Numbered from the stretch's first letter, positions 52,533-61,099 are shown. The stretch is 64,000 nucleotides of DNA from Methylocapsa sp. D3K7 (GCF_029855125.1 NZ_CP123229.1:3578501-3642500); one strand, 5' to 3'. Numbers and translations: made by a program. The notes: generated by a model from the letters alone, not told the origin.

Positions 52533-52711
52533 ATGCGCATCGACCATACCGGGAAAACCGCCATTGTCACCGGTTCGACCGCCGGAATTGGCCTCGCGGC
52601 AGCCAAGGGCTTCGCGGCGTCATTGACACCATCGCGTGAGCGGCCAACAAGCATTTGGGTGCTGTGAATTGCGCTGGGGCGGGATATAAGCCAAAGATAC
52701 GCACGTTCTGA
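52533..52711 (+). pseudogene. Remnant of a short-chain dehydrogenase/reductase (SDR)
   Basis: An ATG after ATGGAGGTTCC begins MRIDHTGKTAIVTGSTAGIG, the SDR cofactor motif, but runs out after about 45 codons. A second frame then gives LGAVNCAGAGYKPK, which looks like the SDR NNAG motif, so the gene has an internal deletion and frameshift. The rest of the family fold is missing. The ribosome-binding site is still intact, which suggests recent decay. Confidence 0.7.
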
Positions 52712-52746
52712 TCGGGACGCGGCCTCTTACTTTGCAAACGGAAAAC

Positions 52747-53328
52747 ATGTTTCAGACCCTTTATCGTTGGACGCTTAGCCTCGCGGAAAGCCAGCATGCG
52801 CCGTTGGCGCTCGGCGTCGTCGCATTTGCGGAAAGCTCGTTTTTTCCGATGCCCGCGGACGCAATCTTGATCCCCATGTCGCTTGCGAAGCCAAAGCAAG
52901 CTTGGGTCTATGCTTTGATCTGCACATTGGCCTCGGTCGCCGGCGGGGTGTTCGGCTATGCGATTGGCGCGCTTTTGTATGAGACAGTCGGAAAATGGCT
53001 GATTGATCTCTATGGCTATGGCGCACGCATGGACGATGTCCGCACCCTTTATGCCAAATGGGGCTGGCTCGTCATCGTAATTAAGGGCTTCACGCCCATC
53101 CCCTACAAGATTGTAACGATCACGAGCGGGCTTTTGGCGTATAGTCTCCCGCTCTTCATTATTTTGTCGATCTTGACCCGGGGCGGCCGCTATTTTCTTA
53201 TCGCGGCGCTTCTTAACCGCTACGGCTTGCAGGCGCAGCTCTTGCTCGACAAATATTTTGGCTGGTTTTTGGGAATTCTCATTGTTGCGATTGTCGCCGG
53301 CTTCTGGTTTGCGGCGCATGTGATCTGA
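52747..53328 (+). CDS. YqaA/DedA-type membrane protein
   Basis: A 193-residue SNARE-associated/DedA superfamily protein, YqaA-like, with four to five TM helices. The motif FAESSFFPMPADAILIPM (near 30-47) contains the conserved Glu and Pro residues of re-entrant loop one; KGFTPIPYKIVTITSG (near 118-133) is the second. Members are membrane scramblase/flippase-like proteins linked to proton motive force. It precedes dsbB by 5 bases, so co-transcription is probable. Confidence 0.87.
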   Translation: MFQTLYRWTLSLAESQHAPLALGVVAFAESSFFPMPADAILIPMSLAKPKQAWVYALICTLASVAGGVFGYAIGALLYETVGKWLIDLYGYGARMDDVRTLYAKWGWLVIVIKGFTPIPYKIVTITSGLLAYSLPLFIILSILTRGGRYFLIAALLNRYGLQAQLLLDKYFGWFLGILIVAIVAGFWFAAHVI

Positions 53329-53333
53329 TCGCG

Positions 53334-53822
53334 ATGGTTGCCAGTAGACCTCTTTATATTGCGCTTGCGATTCTCATGTTCGCCAGCGCATCGATCGCGG
53401 GCGCTTTCCTTTTCCAAGCGTTGGGCTATGCGCCTTGCGAACTGTGTCTCAAAGAGCGCATTCCCTATTATGCTGGCATTGTGGTTGCGTGTTTTGCGCT
53501 TGTCTTTGCCAAGCGGGGCAGCAGAACCTTGATACGAGTGACCTTCTCCATTCTCGCCTTGATTTTCGTGGGGAGCGCGATTTTCGGCGCCTATCACGCG
53601 GGCGTCGAATGGGGATTTTGGCCGGGTCCAACCGAGTGCACGGGCGCCCTCCAGCGTGCCGCCTCGGTGACGGATTTTCTCAAGCAATTGGAGAGTGTCA
53701 AGGTCATCCGTTGCGATAGTGCGGCCTTGCGTATTTTGGGATTGTCGCTCGCAGGATGGAACGCGGTGATTTCCGCGGGATTGGCGGGGCTCGCCGTGTT
53801 GGGGTTGCGAGCTGAGTCGTAA
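53334..53822 (+). CDS. dsbB: Disulfide bond formation protein B
   Basis: A 162-residue inner-membrane quinone-linked oxidase of DsbA. Four TM helices are seen; both redox pairs are present: Cys35-Cys38 (PCELC) in loop 1 and Cys102-Cys127 (ECTGALQ, IRCDSA) in loop 2. Length is normal for DsbB. It begins 5 bases after the YqaA-like gene, with which it probably forms one transcript. No dsbA is in the window. Confidence 0.93.
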   Translation: MVASRPLYIALAILMFASASIAGAFLFQALGYAPCELCLKERIPYYAGIVVACFALVFAKRGSRTLIRVTFSILALIFVGSAIFGAYHAGVEWGFWPGPTECTGALQRAASVTDFLKQLESVKVIRCDSAALRILGLSLAGWNAVISAGLAGLAVLGLRAES

Positions 53823-53824
53823 AA

Positions 53825-55015
53825 CTACTCTTCTCCTACCGCGAGGCGTGCCCGTGCCCGCAGCTTTTCCGTTTCGCTCTTCAACTGACCGCAGGCCGCC
53901 AGAATGTCGCGCCCGCGCGGGGTGCGCACGGGGCTGGCATAACCCGCGTTGAAGACAATATCGGAAAACTTTTCGATCCGTTCCCAATCCGAACATTCAT
54001 AAGGTGCGCCGGGCCAAGGATTGAACGGAATGAGATTGATCTTGGCCGGAATGCCCTTCAACAGCCGCACCAGTTCGCGCGCATCGGTCGGTGAATCATT
54101 GATGTCCTTCAGCATCACATATTCAAAAGTGATGCGCCGCGCGTTGGTGGCGCCGGGATAGGTCCGGCACGCCGCAAGCAGATCCTTCAGCGGATATTTT
54201 TTGTTGAGCGGTACAAGTTTGTCGCGCAAGTCGTCGCGCACCGCGTGGAGCGAAATCGCCAGCATAGCGCCCGTCTCGCGGCCAAGCTCTTCCATGCGTG
54301 GCACGACGCCCGCCGTCGAGACCGTGATCCGCCGCTTCGACAGTGCGAGGCCGTCGCCATCGGACATCACCGCCACCGCGTCGCGCACATTGTCGAGATT
54401 GTAGAGCGGTTCGCCCATCCCCATGAAAACGATATTGGAGACGGCGCGCAGGCCTTCACCTGGAACAAGTCCGTCGCCGGGCGGCACCAAGCCAGGAAAA
54501 TCGCCAAGCCTTTCGCGTGCGATCAAGAGCTGGCAGATGATTTCCCGCGCGGTGAGATTGCGGACCAGTTTTTGCGTCCCGGTGTGGCAAAAACTGCAAT
54601 TCAGCGTGCAGCCGACTTGGCTCGAAACACATAGGGTTCCGCGATCGCTTTCCGGGATATAAACGCATTCGACCTCGGCGCCTTTGTCGCCCGGACCCAC
54701 GGGGTCGAGCCGCAACAGCCATTTGCGGGTGCCGTCGCTGGAAATTTGCTCGGCGGCGATCTGCGGACGCGCAAGCGTAAAATGCTCCGCGAGAGTCGCC
54801 CGCAACACCTTGCTGACATTCGCCATCGGCTCGAAAGACGTGGCGCCTGCATGATAAATCCAGTGCCAGAGCTGCGCCACGCGCATGCGGATTTCGCGCT
54901 CCGGCACGCCAATTCCGGCAAGTGCCGCGGCAAGTTCCGGCCGCGTCGCACCAGCGAGCGACGTAGGATCGTGGGCGGCTTCGAGCGGCGCAGGGTGTGT
55001 GGCACTGTATGACAT
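53825..55015 (-). CDS. rlmN: Dual-specificity RNA methyltransferase RlmN
   Basis: A 396-residue radical-SAM enzyme that adds the C2 methyl to A2503 of 23S rRNA and A37 of tRNA. The [4Fe-4S] site is CTLNCSFC (Cys136, Cys140, Cys143), and the methyl-bearing Cys lies in LAACGQL near the C-terminus. The radical-SAM core reads [13 protein letters not shown] and [11 protein letters not shown]. The ATG at 55015 (MSYSATHP) is more likely than 55036. It is convergent with dsbB, stops 2 bases apart. Confidence 0.95.
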   Translation of the reverse strand: MSYSATHPAPLEAAHDPTSLAGATRPELAAALAGIGVPEREIRMRVAQLWHWIYHAGATSFEPMANVSKVLRATLAEHFTLARPQIAAEQISSDGTRKWLLRLDPVGPGDKGAEVECVYIPESDRGTLCVSSQVGCTLNCSFCHTGTQKLVRNLTAREIICQLLIARERLGDFPGLVPPGDGLVPGEGLRAVSNIVFMGMGEPLYNLDNVRDAVAVMSDGDGLALSKRRITVSTAGVVPRMEELGRETGAMLAISLHAVRDDLRDKLVPLNKKYPLKDLLAACRTYPGATNARRITFEYVMLKDINDSPTDARELVRLLKGIPAKINLIPFNPWPGAPYECSDWERIEKFSDIVFNAGYASPVRTPRGRDILAACGQLKSETEKLRARARLAVGEE

Positions 55016-55161
55016 AAAAAAGGGGCCTAATGCCATGAAAGGGAAAGCGTCCCCACCGACGGGTCGGTTCGTCCCCTATGGCCGATGCAAGGCATGATTG
55101 CAATCAGCAGAAGGATTACTTGGGCATTTTGGTTCTAGGAGCAAGTCGAAATCACAACGCT

Positions 55162-55198
55162 GCCGCGGCTTGATCCAGAGTGAGGATCAAGCCGCGGC
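55162..55198. terminator. 15-bp perfect hairpin between rlmN and the unknown exported protein gene
   Basis: The perfect arms GCCGCGGCTTGATCC and GGATCAAGCCGCGGC with a 7-nt loop form an extremely stable stem 10 bases beyond the stop of the 55208 gene. No U-run follows on either strand. The likely role is a transcription end or a barrier between the two minus-strand genes. Confidence 0.65.
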
Positions 55199-55207
55199 GC
55201 GCAGAAA

Positions 55208-55831
55208 TTACTTAAGCTCGATCAATGGTCCCGCATTGTCAGGGAAGGTCGATGTATTGAGAACCTGAATGCCGGCATTGTGTTCACCATTGAACGGCGT
55301 CGCGGTCCCTGGGCACCCTGCCTTTGTGGCATCGCTCGCGCTATTGAACCAGAGCCCGACGTGGTAGAGTTGCACCGGATTCACTGTGGCGCCGGTCGTT
55401 GATTGTGGAAGGACTGCGGGCGGATCTGGAAAAATATTGGGGGAAGGCAGAGCTGCCTGGGAAACGATGAACGTCTCTATGTTGAAACGCCCAACGAAAT
55501 GTCCAACGCCGTTGCCCCTTGAGTCGGTTGAGATGTCGCCTTGATACCAAGCGAGCCCGAACGGCTTATTCGGAACTTGAATGATGAAAAGGTCGAAATC
55601 CGTTTTCGGCGGCAAGCCCTTCACCGAAACGGTGAGAGTTTCGGTCTCGCCGGTCGTGTGATCGATGACCGTCCCCCTTGCATGGGGCAGACAAGTGGCA
55701 GCCCCGGTTGTCACGCTTAACGGGAAGTCAATTGTCGTAACCGGTTTCACTTTTTTACTTGTATCCTGCGCATGCACAGGGGAAAAAGTCAGAAGTGCCG
55801 CTGATGTAATTAAAATAGGTACTATTTTCAT
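55208..55831 (-). CDS. Exported protein of unknown function
   Basis: A 207-residue protein with a signal peptide (MKIVPILITSAALLTFSPVHA). The mature chain carries ATCLPHARGTVIDHTT, VSVKGLPPKTDFDLFIIQVP and the C-terminal AGCPGTATPFNGEHNAGIQV. Two Cys may form a disulfide. I have the impression of related proteins in actinobacteria and alphaproteobacteria, but no named family is recognised. The frame is open upstream to 55906; the signal peptide fixes the start. The promoter region is AT-rich with two palindromes (55879-55915), and a strong hairpin follows the gene. Confidence 0.7.
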   Translation of the reverse strand: MKIVPILITSAALLTFSPVHAQDTSKKVKPVTTIDFPLSVTTGAATCLPHARGTVIDHTTGETETLTVSVKGLPPKTDFDLFIIQVPNKPFGLAWYQGDISTDSRGNGVGHFVGRFNIETFIVSQAALPSPNIFPDPPAVLPQSTTGATVNPVQLYHVGLWFNSASDATKAGCPGTATPFNGEHNAGIQVLNTSTFPDNAGPLIELK

Positions 55832-55878
55832 AATCGTTTTCCTCTTTGTAACATATTTGATGATCAAGATAATTTGAG

Positions 55879-55915
55879 CGATTATAATAATCGAGTATGA
55901 TGACACAAGATGTCA
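55879..55915 (-). promoter_or_regulatory. Two small palindromes upstream of the exported protein gene
   Basis: CGATTATAATAATCG (55879-55893) is a perfect 7+7 palindrome around one central base. TGACA and TGTCA (55901-55905 and 55911-55915) form a 5-bp inverted repeat with a 5-nt spacer. They lie 48-84 bases upstream of the start of the exported protein, so they may be operators. No regulator gene is adjacent. Confidence 0.45.
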
Positions 55916-56075
55916 TCCCCAAGACAGGGATGGCTTAGGTGGTATATCCGATAACCAACAGCGTAATCTGGCTAAAGCATAGTCATAAGTGCCTTGCTAT
56001 ACTGCTTGCAATTCTGACTACGACATCAATCAGACTTGACGCTTTCAGACAATTGCGCGAACGCGGGCTAGAAAT

Positions 56076-56864
56076 ATGTGTGTTTTGTTCCATTCCCTGA
56101 AAGAGATCTTAAAATCTTGCTCTTTTTTCTTGTGGGTCATGGGCGCGTTTGCGCTGGCCATGTGGGTTCAATCTGGCACCGCCTATGCCCAGCAATTGCT
56201 GCCCCCCTTAAAGGATTCGGTGCCATCGATCACCACGACTGGGATCGCCAGCACTGAGGTCATCCCTGATATCGCGACGATCTCGATTGGCGTCGACACC
56301 GAACGGCCGCACGCCGCTGATGCCGCTCGCGAAAATGCTCGCGCCACGCAAGCGGTTGTCGGCGAAATCAAGGCGCAAGGGATCGAGGCGAAAGACATCC
56401 GGACGCTCTCGATCACTCTATCGCCGGTTTACGACGAGACCTCCGACGCCAACGGCCACATCAAGCGGACATTGCGCGGTTACGATGCTCGCAATCTGTT
56501 GAGCATACGGATCAAGGACATCACCAAGGCTGGCGCGCTGGCCAGCCAGTTGATGGACAAGGGCGCCAACAATTTCGATGGCATCGAATTCGATTATTCG
56601 CAGAAAGACGCAAAATACGAGGCCCTCCGCGGCGATGCCGTTCGGGATGCCTTGCGCAAGGCCAACAGCTATGTCGGCGCACTCGGTATCAAACTCGGGC
56701 GAATTCTAGAAATTGCAACCCAGCCGCCGCCCGAGCCTGTTGCCGCCGCGATGTCACCGAGAATGCTCGGCGCCGCGCGTGCCCCCGCGCCAGCCATTCC
56801 CGTTGAACCTGGTGTCCAGACCTTGCGCACCGAAGTGCAGGTGACGTGGGAACTCGCTCAGTAA
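56076..56864 (+). CDS. SIMPL (DUF541) domain exported protein
   Basis: A 262-residue protein with a signal helix (FFLWVMGAFALAMWVQSG, cleavage after AYA) and a SIMPL/DUF541 domain. It has the family start ITTTGIASTEVIPDIATISIGVDT and the VYDETSDANGHIKRTLRGYDARNLLSIRI strand pattern. SIMPL proteins are periplasmic or outer-membrane associated; some (BP26) are oligomeric channel-like particles. It stands alone; the convergent NDUFAF5-like gene ends 4 bases after it. Confidence 0.88.
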   Translation: MCVLFHSLKEILKSCSFFLWVMGAFALAMWVQSGTAYAQQLLPPLKDSVPSITTTGIASTEVIPDIATISIGVDTERPHAADAARENARATQAVVGEIKAQGIEAKDIRTLSITLSPVYDETSDANGHIKRTLRGYDARNLLSIRIKDITKAGALASQLMDKGANNFDGIEFDYSQKDAKYEALRGDAVRDALRKANSYVGALGIKLGRILEIATQPPPEPVAAAMSPRMLGAARAPAPAIPVEPGVQTLRTEVQVTWELAQ

Positions 56865-56868
56865 AGGG

Positions 56869-57774
56869 TTAGCTCCCGGGAGGCTTGCTTTTGAGCGCGT
56901 CGGCGAGCCGCATCTTGGCCGAGCCTGGCGCCAAGGGTTTTTGCTGACTCTCGTGCGGCGCCCATCCAGAGAGAAAAATCAACTCGAACGTTGCGCGCAC
57001 CCGCCCGTCCGGATCGGCGTAGCGCTCCGCGTAAATATTCGCGGCGCGCATAAAGAAACGCTTCGTCGCGGGCTTGCGCCGCCGCGTCACAAGCGCATTG
57101 GTCGCGCCCATCCCGCGCAGATCGCGCATAAGCCCAAACATATCGGAATAGCGCACGGTCAGGGGCTCGCTATCGGCGACCGGCAATGCGAACCCCGCAC
57201 GCTGCAGAAGCCCCCCCATGTCGCGCACATCCGCGAAAGGCGCGACTCTCGGGCTGACTCCCCCAAAGATCTCCGTTTCAGCCACGGCCAAGGCCGTGCG
57301 CAACTCCAAGAGACTATGGCCGCCAAGCAGGCAGCCGAGAAAAAGCCCATCCGGCTTCAACACCCGGCGGAGTTGAACGAGCGCTCCCGGGAGATCGTTG
57401 AGATTTTGCAAGGACAGCACCGAGACCGCCAAATCGAAGATTTCTGGAGCGAACGGCAAATCTTCTTCGGCGCCCGCGAGGCGGACAAGGGGAAGCGTGC
57501 CAGCCAAAGCCGCCAGAGGCGCCATCCGGACGAAAAGGGGCGGATTCAGAATGTCCGCAAGCCGCTCGGCAAGCTGGGGCGACGGCGTCCCCGCATCGAG
57601 GACGCTACGGAATTCGCGCTTGATCGAAGCCAGCCGTTCGACGAATTCCTCGATGGCATGGAAAATAAGAAAGCATTCGCTCCCAGCGGCGGCGGCGCGG
57701 GCAAGTCTGCGCCTTATCAGGCAGCGGTCGAAAATGGCGGGAGGAAGCTCGCCTTTGTCAGCTGGCATGCGCAT
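56869..57774 (-). CDS. NDUFAF5/BioC-like SAM-dependent methyltransferase
   Basis: A 301-residue protein of the NDUFAF5-like branch: IFDRCLIRRRLARAA at the start, an unusual SAM motif VLDAGTPSPQLAERL in place of the DxGxGxG loop, and SVLSLQNLNDLPGALVQLRRVLKPDG in the core. In mitochondria NDUFAF5 hydroxylates an Arg of complex I subunit NDUFS7; bacterial homologues are likely involved in complex I assembly. The replacement of the classical glycine loop is a true feature of this sequence. The start at 57774 is inferred from the homology onset. Confidence 0.78.
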   Translation of the reverse strand: MRMPADKGELPPAIFDRCLIRRRLARAAAAGSECFLIFHAIEEFVERLASIKREFRSVLDAGTPSPQLAERLADILNPPLFVRMAPLAALAGTLPLVRLAGAEEDLPFAPEIFDLAVSVLSLQNLNDLPGALVQLRRVLKPDGLFLGCLLGGHSLLELRTALAVAETEIFGGVSPRVAPFADVRDMGGLLQRAGFALPVADSEPLTVRYSDMFGLMRDLRGMGATNALVTRRRKPATKRFFMRAANIYAERYADPDGRVRATFELIFLSGWAPHESQQKPLAPGSAKMRLADALKSKPPGS

Positions 57775-58000
57775 CCGGAAAGGCACTGCGGTTCGGTTCG
57801 AACCGGACCATAAGCACCGGCGGTGATGATGACTAGTGCCTGCCGCAAGCGTCGCGATGAGGCCCTCGGCTGGTTGCGCTCTAGATCGACTCTCGCGTGA
57901 TGTGATGAAGGTGTGAACCAACACAGTGTTGTATCGTTATTTGCGGTAGCCTCTTTTATTGACCGTGCGGGAGAGACCGGCACAGAAACGGAGACTTTTG

Positions 58001-58273
58001 ATGATCAATTTTCGTAAAGCACTTGCAACCAGCCTGGCGTTCGCCTCCCTTGGCATGGGCGTTGCCGCAACATCCACCCCGGCCGCCGCTTGGGAATTTC
58101 AACACCGAGTTTTTTCCGGCTTTAACGATCAGGTTCGCATGTGGGGTCCCGGCATCGGCGGAGTTCCCACGGGTGCGACTTATAATGTTTTTAACCCCTG
58201 CTATCTCACCAATCAGACCATCGTCGACGACTCCGGCTTCACCTATTATTCGACTGTGCGTGTTTGCCAATAA
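58001..58273 (+). CDS. Small exported protein of unknown function
   Basis: A 90-residue protein with a signal peptide (NFRKALATSLAFASLGMGVA, cleavage at PAAAW). The mature part of about 57 residues contains MWGPGIGGVPTGATYNVFNP and two Cys (NPCYL, VRVCQ) that could form a disulfide. The ATG follows GGAGACTTTTG. No family is recognised. It diverges from the NDUFAF5-like gene. Confidence 0.7.
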   Translation: MINFRKALATSLAFASLGMGVAATSTPAAAWEFQHRVFSGFNDQVRMWGPGIGGVPTGATYNVFNPCYLTNQTIVDDSGFTYYSTVRVCQ

Positions 58274-58650
58274 AGCTCCCTGTATCTTCGCGACAATCTT
58301 CATTGGCGCGGAGGCCAGTTGAAGCCGCCCTTCAAGCCTCCCGCGGCACTATGACAGCGAGCCGGTTTCGAGGCGTGAACCTGGGCATTGTGACGCCGCA
58401 AACTTGCGAATTTCGTCAGCCGGCTCGTAGAGCAACGGAAGTCCCCAATCTGCTCCGGGCCGGGAACCTTAAGCCTTCCTGCCAATTAGCATTTTAGACT
58501 TGACGTCAAGGTCGCTAGTCACTTGTGCACTCTCCATCGTTCTCTTGAGCTGTTGAGAGAGGAGCGGGCAACGTTGAAAGGTTGATTGATTTTGGCTTCG
58601 AAAAATTTTCGCGCGGTCTCGTAAAAAACAACGGAAGGGTGGAGGGCGAA
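58274..58650. other. Intergenic region, no gene seen
   Basis: The only structure is a long-range inverted repeat (GAGCCGG near 58360 and CCGGCTC near 58420) with a loop of about 50 bases. There is no convincing reading frame. It separates two small exported-protein genes. Confidence 0.4.
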
Positions 58651-59040
58651 ATGGGTGCAGCGTGCTTTTTTCTCTTCTGCTGGCTAGGTTCGGGGGTCGT
58701 CCCGGACGGCTCTGGCGGCTATGTGCCCTTCACGAATAGCAGTGTTATGCCTGACGGATCGCTTCGGCCCTACGACCCTGTGATCGACGGCGTGGCCGGA
58801 CCAGCACCTTATGGCTCCTATCCATCCGTCGTGCCCATGCCGGATTACCTTGAGCTTGTTCCTCCCCCGCCGTTGCCGGAATATGCTTATCCCGAGGATT
58901 ATGGGCCGCCGCCAGCGCGAACTTACCGGCCGCGCCTATCTTCTGGAGGAGAGCAGCGCCGTCTTCCTCCTCCGTCTCATCAGCCATGCTACGACGGAGA
59001 CGGGAAATTTGTTGGGGGCGATAATAAGGAATGCCATTGA
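58651..59040 (+). CDS. Small exported Pro/Tyr-rich protein
   Basis: A 129-residue protein with a short hydrophobic leader (GAACFFLFCWLGSGVV) and a mature chain rich in Pro, Tyr, Gly and Asp (LELVPPPPLPEYAYPEDYGP). It ends in a Cys-containing DGDGKFVGGDNKECH. The start follows GGAGGGCGAA; the frame is open to 58582. No family. Composition suggests an unstructured surface or periplasmic protein. Confidence 0.5.
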   Translation: MGAACFFLFCWLGSGVVPDGSGGYVPFTNSSVMPDGSLRPYDPVIDGVAGPAPYGSYPSVVPMPDYLELVPPPPLPEYAYPEDYGPPPARTYRPRLSSGGEQRRLPPPSHQPCYDGDGKFVGGDNKECH

Positions 59041-59095
59041 TCATTGCGCTACGCAGCGGGGTCGGCTGGTTTGTATTCCGCTTATAAGGCGTCTT

Positions 59096-59386
59096 TCATG
59101 GGCCGCCGTGGCTTGTGGAGCCTAACGCCCCACCATGCATGCCGCCGTAAGTCCCGCTCCAATCGAACGCTTTAGGCGCTCGACCAAGTGAGAGATCGGC
59201 GGGCTGAGACTCATGGATCCCTTTCGCCCTGCTGTCAGGAGTCCCGCCGCCTTTTTTCGCCGGAGACCTGACCTGATCCGCGGAGGGTTTGGTATCGGAA
59301 GACGGCTCCTGCGCCCGCACGGCTGCGTCGAAGGGCGTTATCACGAAGAGAATGGTGGAGATCAAAATGCGGAAATGGAATGGCAT
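59096..59386 (-). CDS. Small exported protein of unknown function
   Basis: A 96-residue protein with a signal peptide (FRILISTILFVITPF, cleavage around AVRA) and a polar, Ser/Gly/Lys-rich mature part ending GMHGGALGSTSHGGP. No Cys in the mature part. The family is unknown. It is convergent with the Pro-rich gene, and the frame is simple and uninterrupted. Confidence 0.5.
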   Translation of the reverse strand: MPFHFRILISTILFVITPFDAAVRAQEPSSDTKPSADQVRSPAKKGGGTPDSRAKGIHESQPADLSLGRAPKAFDWSGTYGGMHGGALGSTSHGGP

Positions 59387-59598
59387 GGTGATGTCACCCG
59401 CTACGTAAGAGCCTGCCGGTTGCCGCCCATGGACCGCCCTCCATTTTTGCGCAGGATCTCAGAGAATTAACTTACAAAAGGCCGGGCGTCACTAGAGCAG
59501 AAATTCAACTTGTGTCTAGCTTTGGGTTCGACGGTTTTTTCTCTCGGTTCATAGTGAGATTCCGTTGTTGAATCATTGCATTTGCTGTCTTCTGTTGG

Positions 59599-59615
59599 TA
59601 CAATGTGCAATTGTA
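59599..59615 (+). promoter_or_regulatory. Inverted repeat before the XRE regulator (putative autoregulatory operator)
   Basis: TACAAT and ATTGTA form a perfect 6-bp inverted repeat with spacer GTGCA, 27 bases before the chosen start of the XRE gene. Autoregulation through such repeats is usual for XRE proteins. The regulator assignment is inferred. Confidence 0.5.
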
Positions 59616-59641
59616 TAACTACAGATAAACAATCTGCGGAC

Positions 59642-59941
59642 ATGCATTTGGATATCAAGCCCGTTCAGATCCGAATGGCCCGGGCGGCGCTTAGTTGGGG
59701 CGTACGGGACCTCGCAGATAAGGCGGGGATAACGGCCAATACCGTTACCCGCATTGAGAATGGATCGGACGCCAAGCAATCGACGATCAACGCCATCCGG
59801 GGCGCTCTCGAATCAGCCGGGGTGGAGTTCATCGCCGAGAACGGTGGCGGGGCCGGCGTCCGGTTAAGGAAGGGGAGCCCAAGAGGCGACCCATCCGCCT
59901 CGATTAAAGTCGAGGATCTGACGGCAGAGAATGACGAATAG
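59642..59941 (+). CDS. XRE-family HTH transcriptional regulator
   Basis: A 99-residue Cro/C1-type DNA-binding protein. The helix-turn-helix is seen in MARAALSWGVRDLADKAGIT, with recognition helix ANTVTRIENG, followed by STINAIRGALESAGVEFI typical of XRE proteins. It has a short C-terminal tail with no effector domain. The frame is open upstream to 59576, but the HTH start fits the ATG at 59642. No toxin or phage gene is nearby. Confidence 0.85.
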   Translation: MHLDIKPVQIRMARAALSWGVRDLADKAGITANTVTRIENGSDAKQSTINAIRGALESAGVEFIAENGGGAGVRLRKGSPRGDPSASIKVEDLTAENDE

Positions 59942-60091
59942 TGTCGAGTATGCATTCAATTCACGCTCTACCATGAAACACCAAGCTTGGCGGGGTGGCT
60001 GTCACGAAGAATTGAGCAACTGCGATAAAACATAAAATGAACCTTTTGAAAGTCAATGATGTTCGCTTGTCATAAACTCCCCGGTAACCTG

Positions 60092-60117
60092 GCCCGCCTA
60101 AACGGCGGGCTTTTTCT
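60092..60117 (+). terminator. Strong Rho-independent terminator
   Basis: A perfect 7-bp GC stem GCCCGCC/GGCGGGC with a 5-nt loop TAAAC is followed by five T's, 150 bases after the stop of the XRE gene. It probably ends that transcript. The intervening 150 bases have no gene. Confidence 0.85.
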
Positions 60118-60207
60118 ATATAAGGGGAATAGCGATATCAGCCGAACACCCGGTCTCAAACGGCGAGACAATGATTTGATTGTGATCGAGGGCGCGGTGG
60201 AGGATTA

Positions 60208-60354
60208 ATGCTCAGTTTTGATGCGCGGTATGCCGCCGCTCACAGCATATGCGATGAGGGCACAATCGTGAAAAAAACTGAGTATCTTCAAATTGCAATT
60301 TTTTTCCTGGGAACGATCCTTCTAGCCGTATCTTTCACGGTTATCTTTAAGTAG
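60208..60354 (+). CDS. Putative 48-residue single-TM protein
   Basis: A short frame from an ATG preceded by GTGGAGGA. It encodes a polar N-terminus and one hydrophobic helix (LQIAIFFLGTILLAVSFTVIF) ending in Lys. An internal GTG at 60268 would give a 28-residue version (KKTEYLQIAIF...). It lies beyond the XRE terminator in an otherwise empty stretch. The composition and ribosome-binding site make it a credible small membrane protein; existence is not proven. Confidence 0.45.
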   Translation: MLSFDARYAAAHSICDEGTIVKKTEYLQIAIFFLGTILLAVSFTVIFK

Positions 60355-60486
60355 GCGCCCGCCGTTGATTGGCTTGCAAACTAACGGAATATTCTTCCTT
60401 AGCGCTGAGGATCGGCCTCGATCCGTACAGATTTGGGGGTTTCCAATCGTTCACGACGGGTTGCGTCTAACCGTTGCGCGAACGGG

Positions 60487-60744
60487 TCAGTGATAAGCGG
60501 CGCTTGCGTACCTTCCAACTGTCGGGGGGGCGGCATAAACTGTCGGGAGCGACGACGTTCCAAAGTAGGCATCCACTGCCCTGTCAGCGCGGAAGCAGCG
60601 CCAGTAGGCGTCCTTTACGTCTTGCGGCAGCTCCCAATAGGGAGGACGGTTATAGGCGGTTGTGCGAGGTCCGAAGTGCACTTTCAGGACAGAATCAAAG
60701 CTACTCTTCGCTGCAGCTTGCTCCGCGAGGATTCCAGAATTCAT
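60487..60744 (-). CDS. Hypothetical protein
   Basis: An 85-residue frame starting MNSGILAEQAAAKSSFDSVL, with GGGAG at a good distance from the ATG. The middle is aromatic and charged (PPYWELPQDVKDAYWRCFRA). It has no signal peptide or TM helix. The frame is open upstream to 60882, but the first part is unlikely to be coding. No family. It could be a remnant. Confidence 0.4.
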   Translation of the reverse strand: MNSGILAEQAAAKSSFDSVLKVHFGPRTTAYNRPPYWELPQDVKDAYWRCFRADRAVDAYFGTSSLPTVYAAPPTVGRYASAAYH

Positions 60745-61099
60745 TGCCGTTACTCCCAAGGCATCGTGTCCTGGGAAAACGTATTCCCTTTGAAAACAAG
60801 CGCCGTGCGGAGATGCACGTTCCATTAGCCTGATTGCTTCATCCAGCCCCGCAGTTTGGCCGCGTCCCTGGCATCGCACCAAACCGTCCTCTCAATCGTC
60901 GGCCTCGGCCATCCAGCACATGGCCTTGAGCACAGCAAAGGCATAATTGTTTTTTTCGCCCTGATGGAACTTTTGGTGCCGAAAAGTGATCTCATCCCCT
61001 CAAGGGTGCGCCTGCCGCCTTCACTGAGATGCCTGGTAGGCCCACACAAAAAGAGCCGTCCACCATCCAATCCAAACTATGACGGTGGAAAGCTTGGTT
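60745..61099. other. Intergenic stretch between a hypothetical gene and an IS remnant
   Basis: No gene is recognised. One minus-strand frame near 60895-60950 reads AVLKAMCWMAEADD and could be the end of a lost gene. Base use is mixed, as in old accessory DNA. Confidence 0.35.

Noticed and set aside
60825..61070. 81-residue minus-strand frame
   Set aside because: No start-site support; a better reading of part of the region lies in another frame, and neither has a family.
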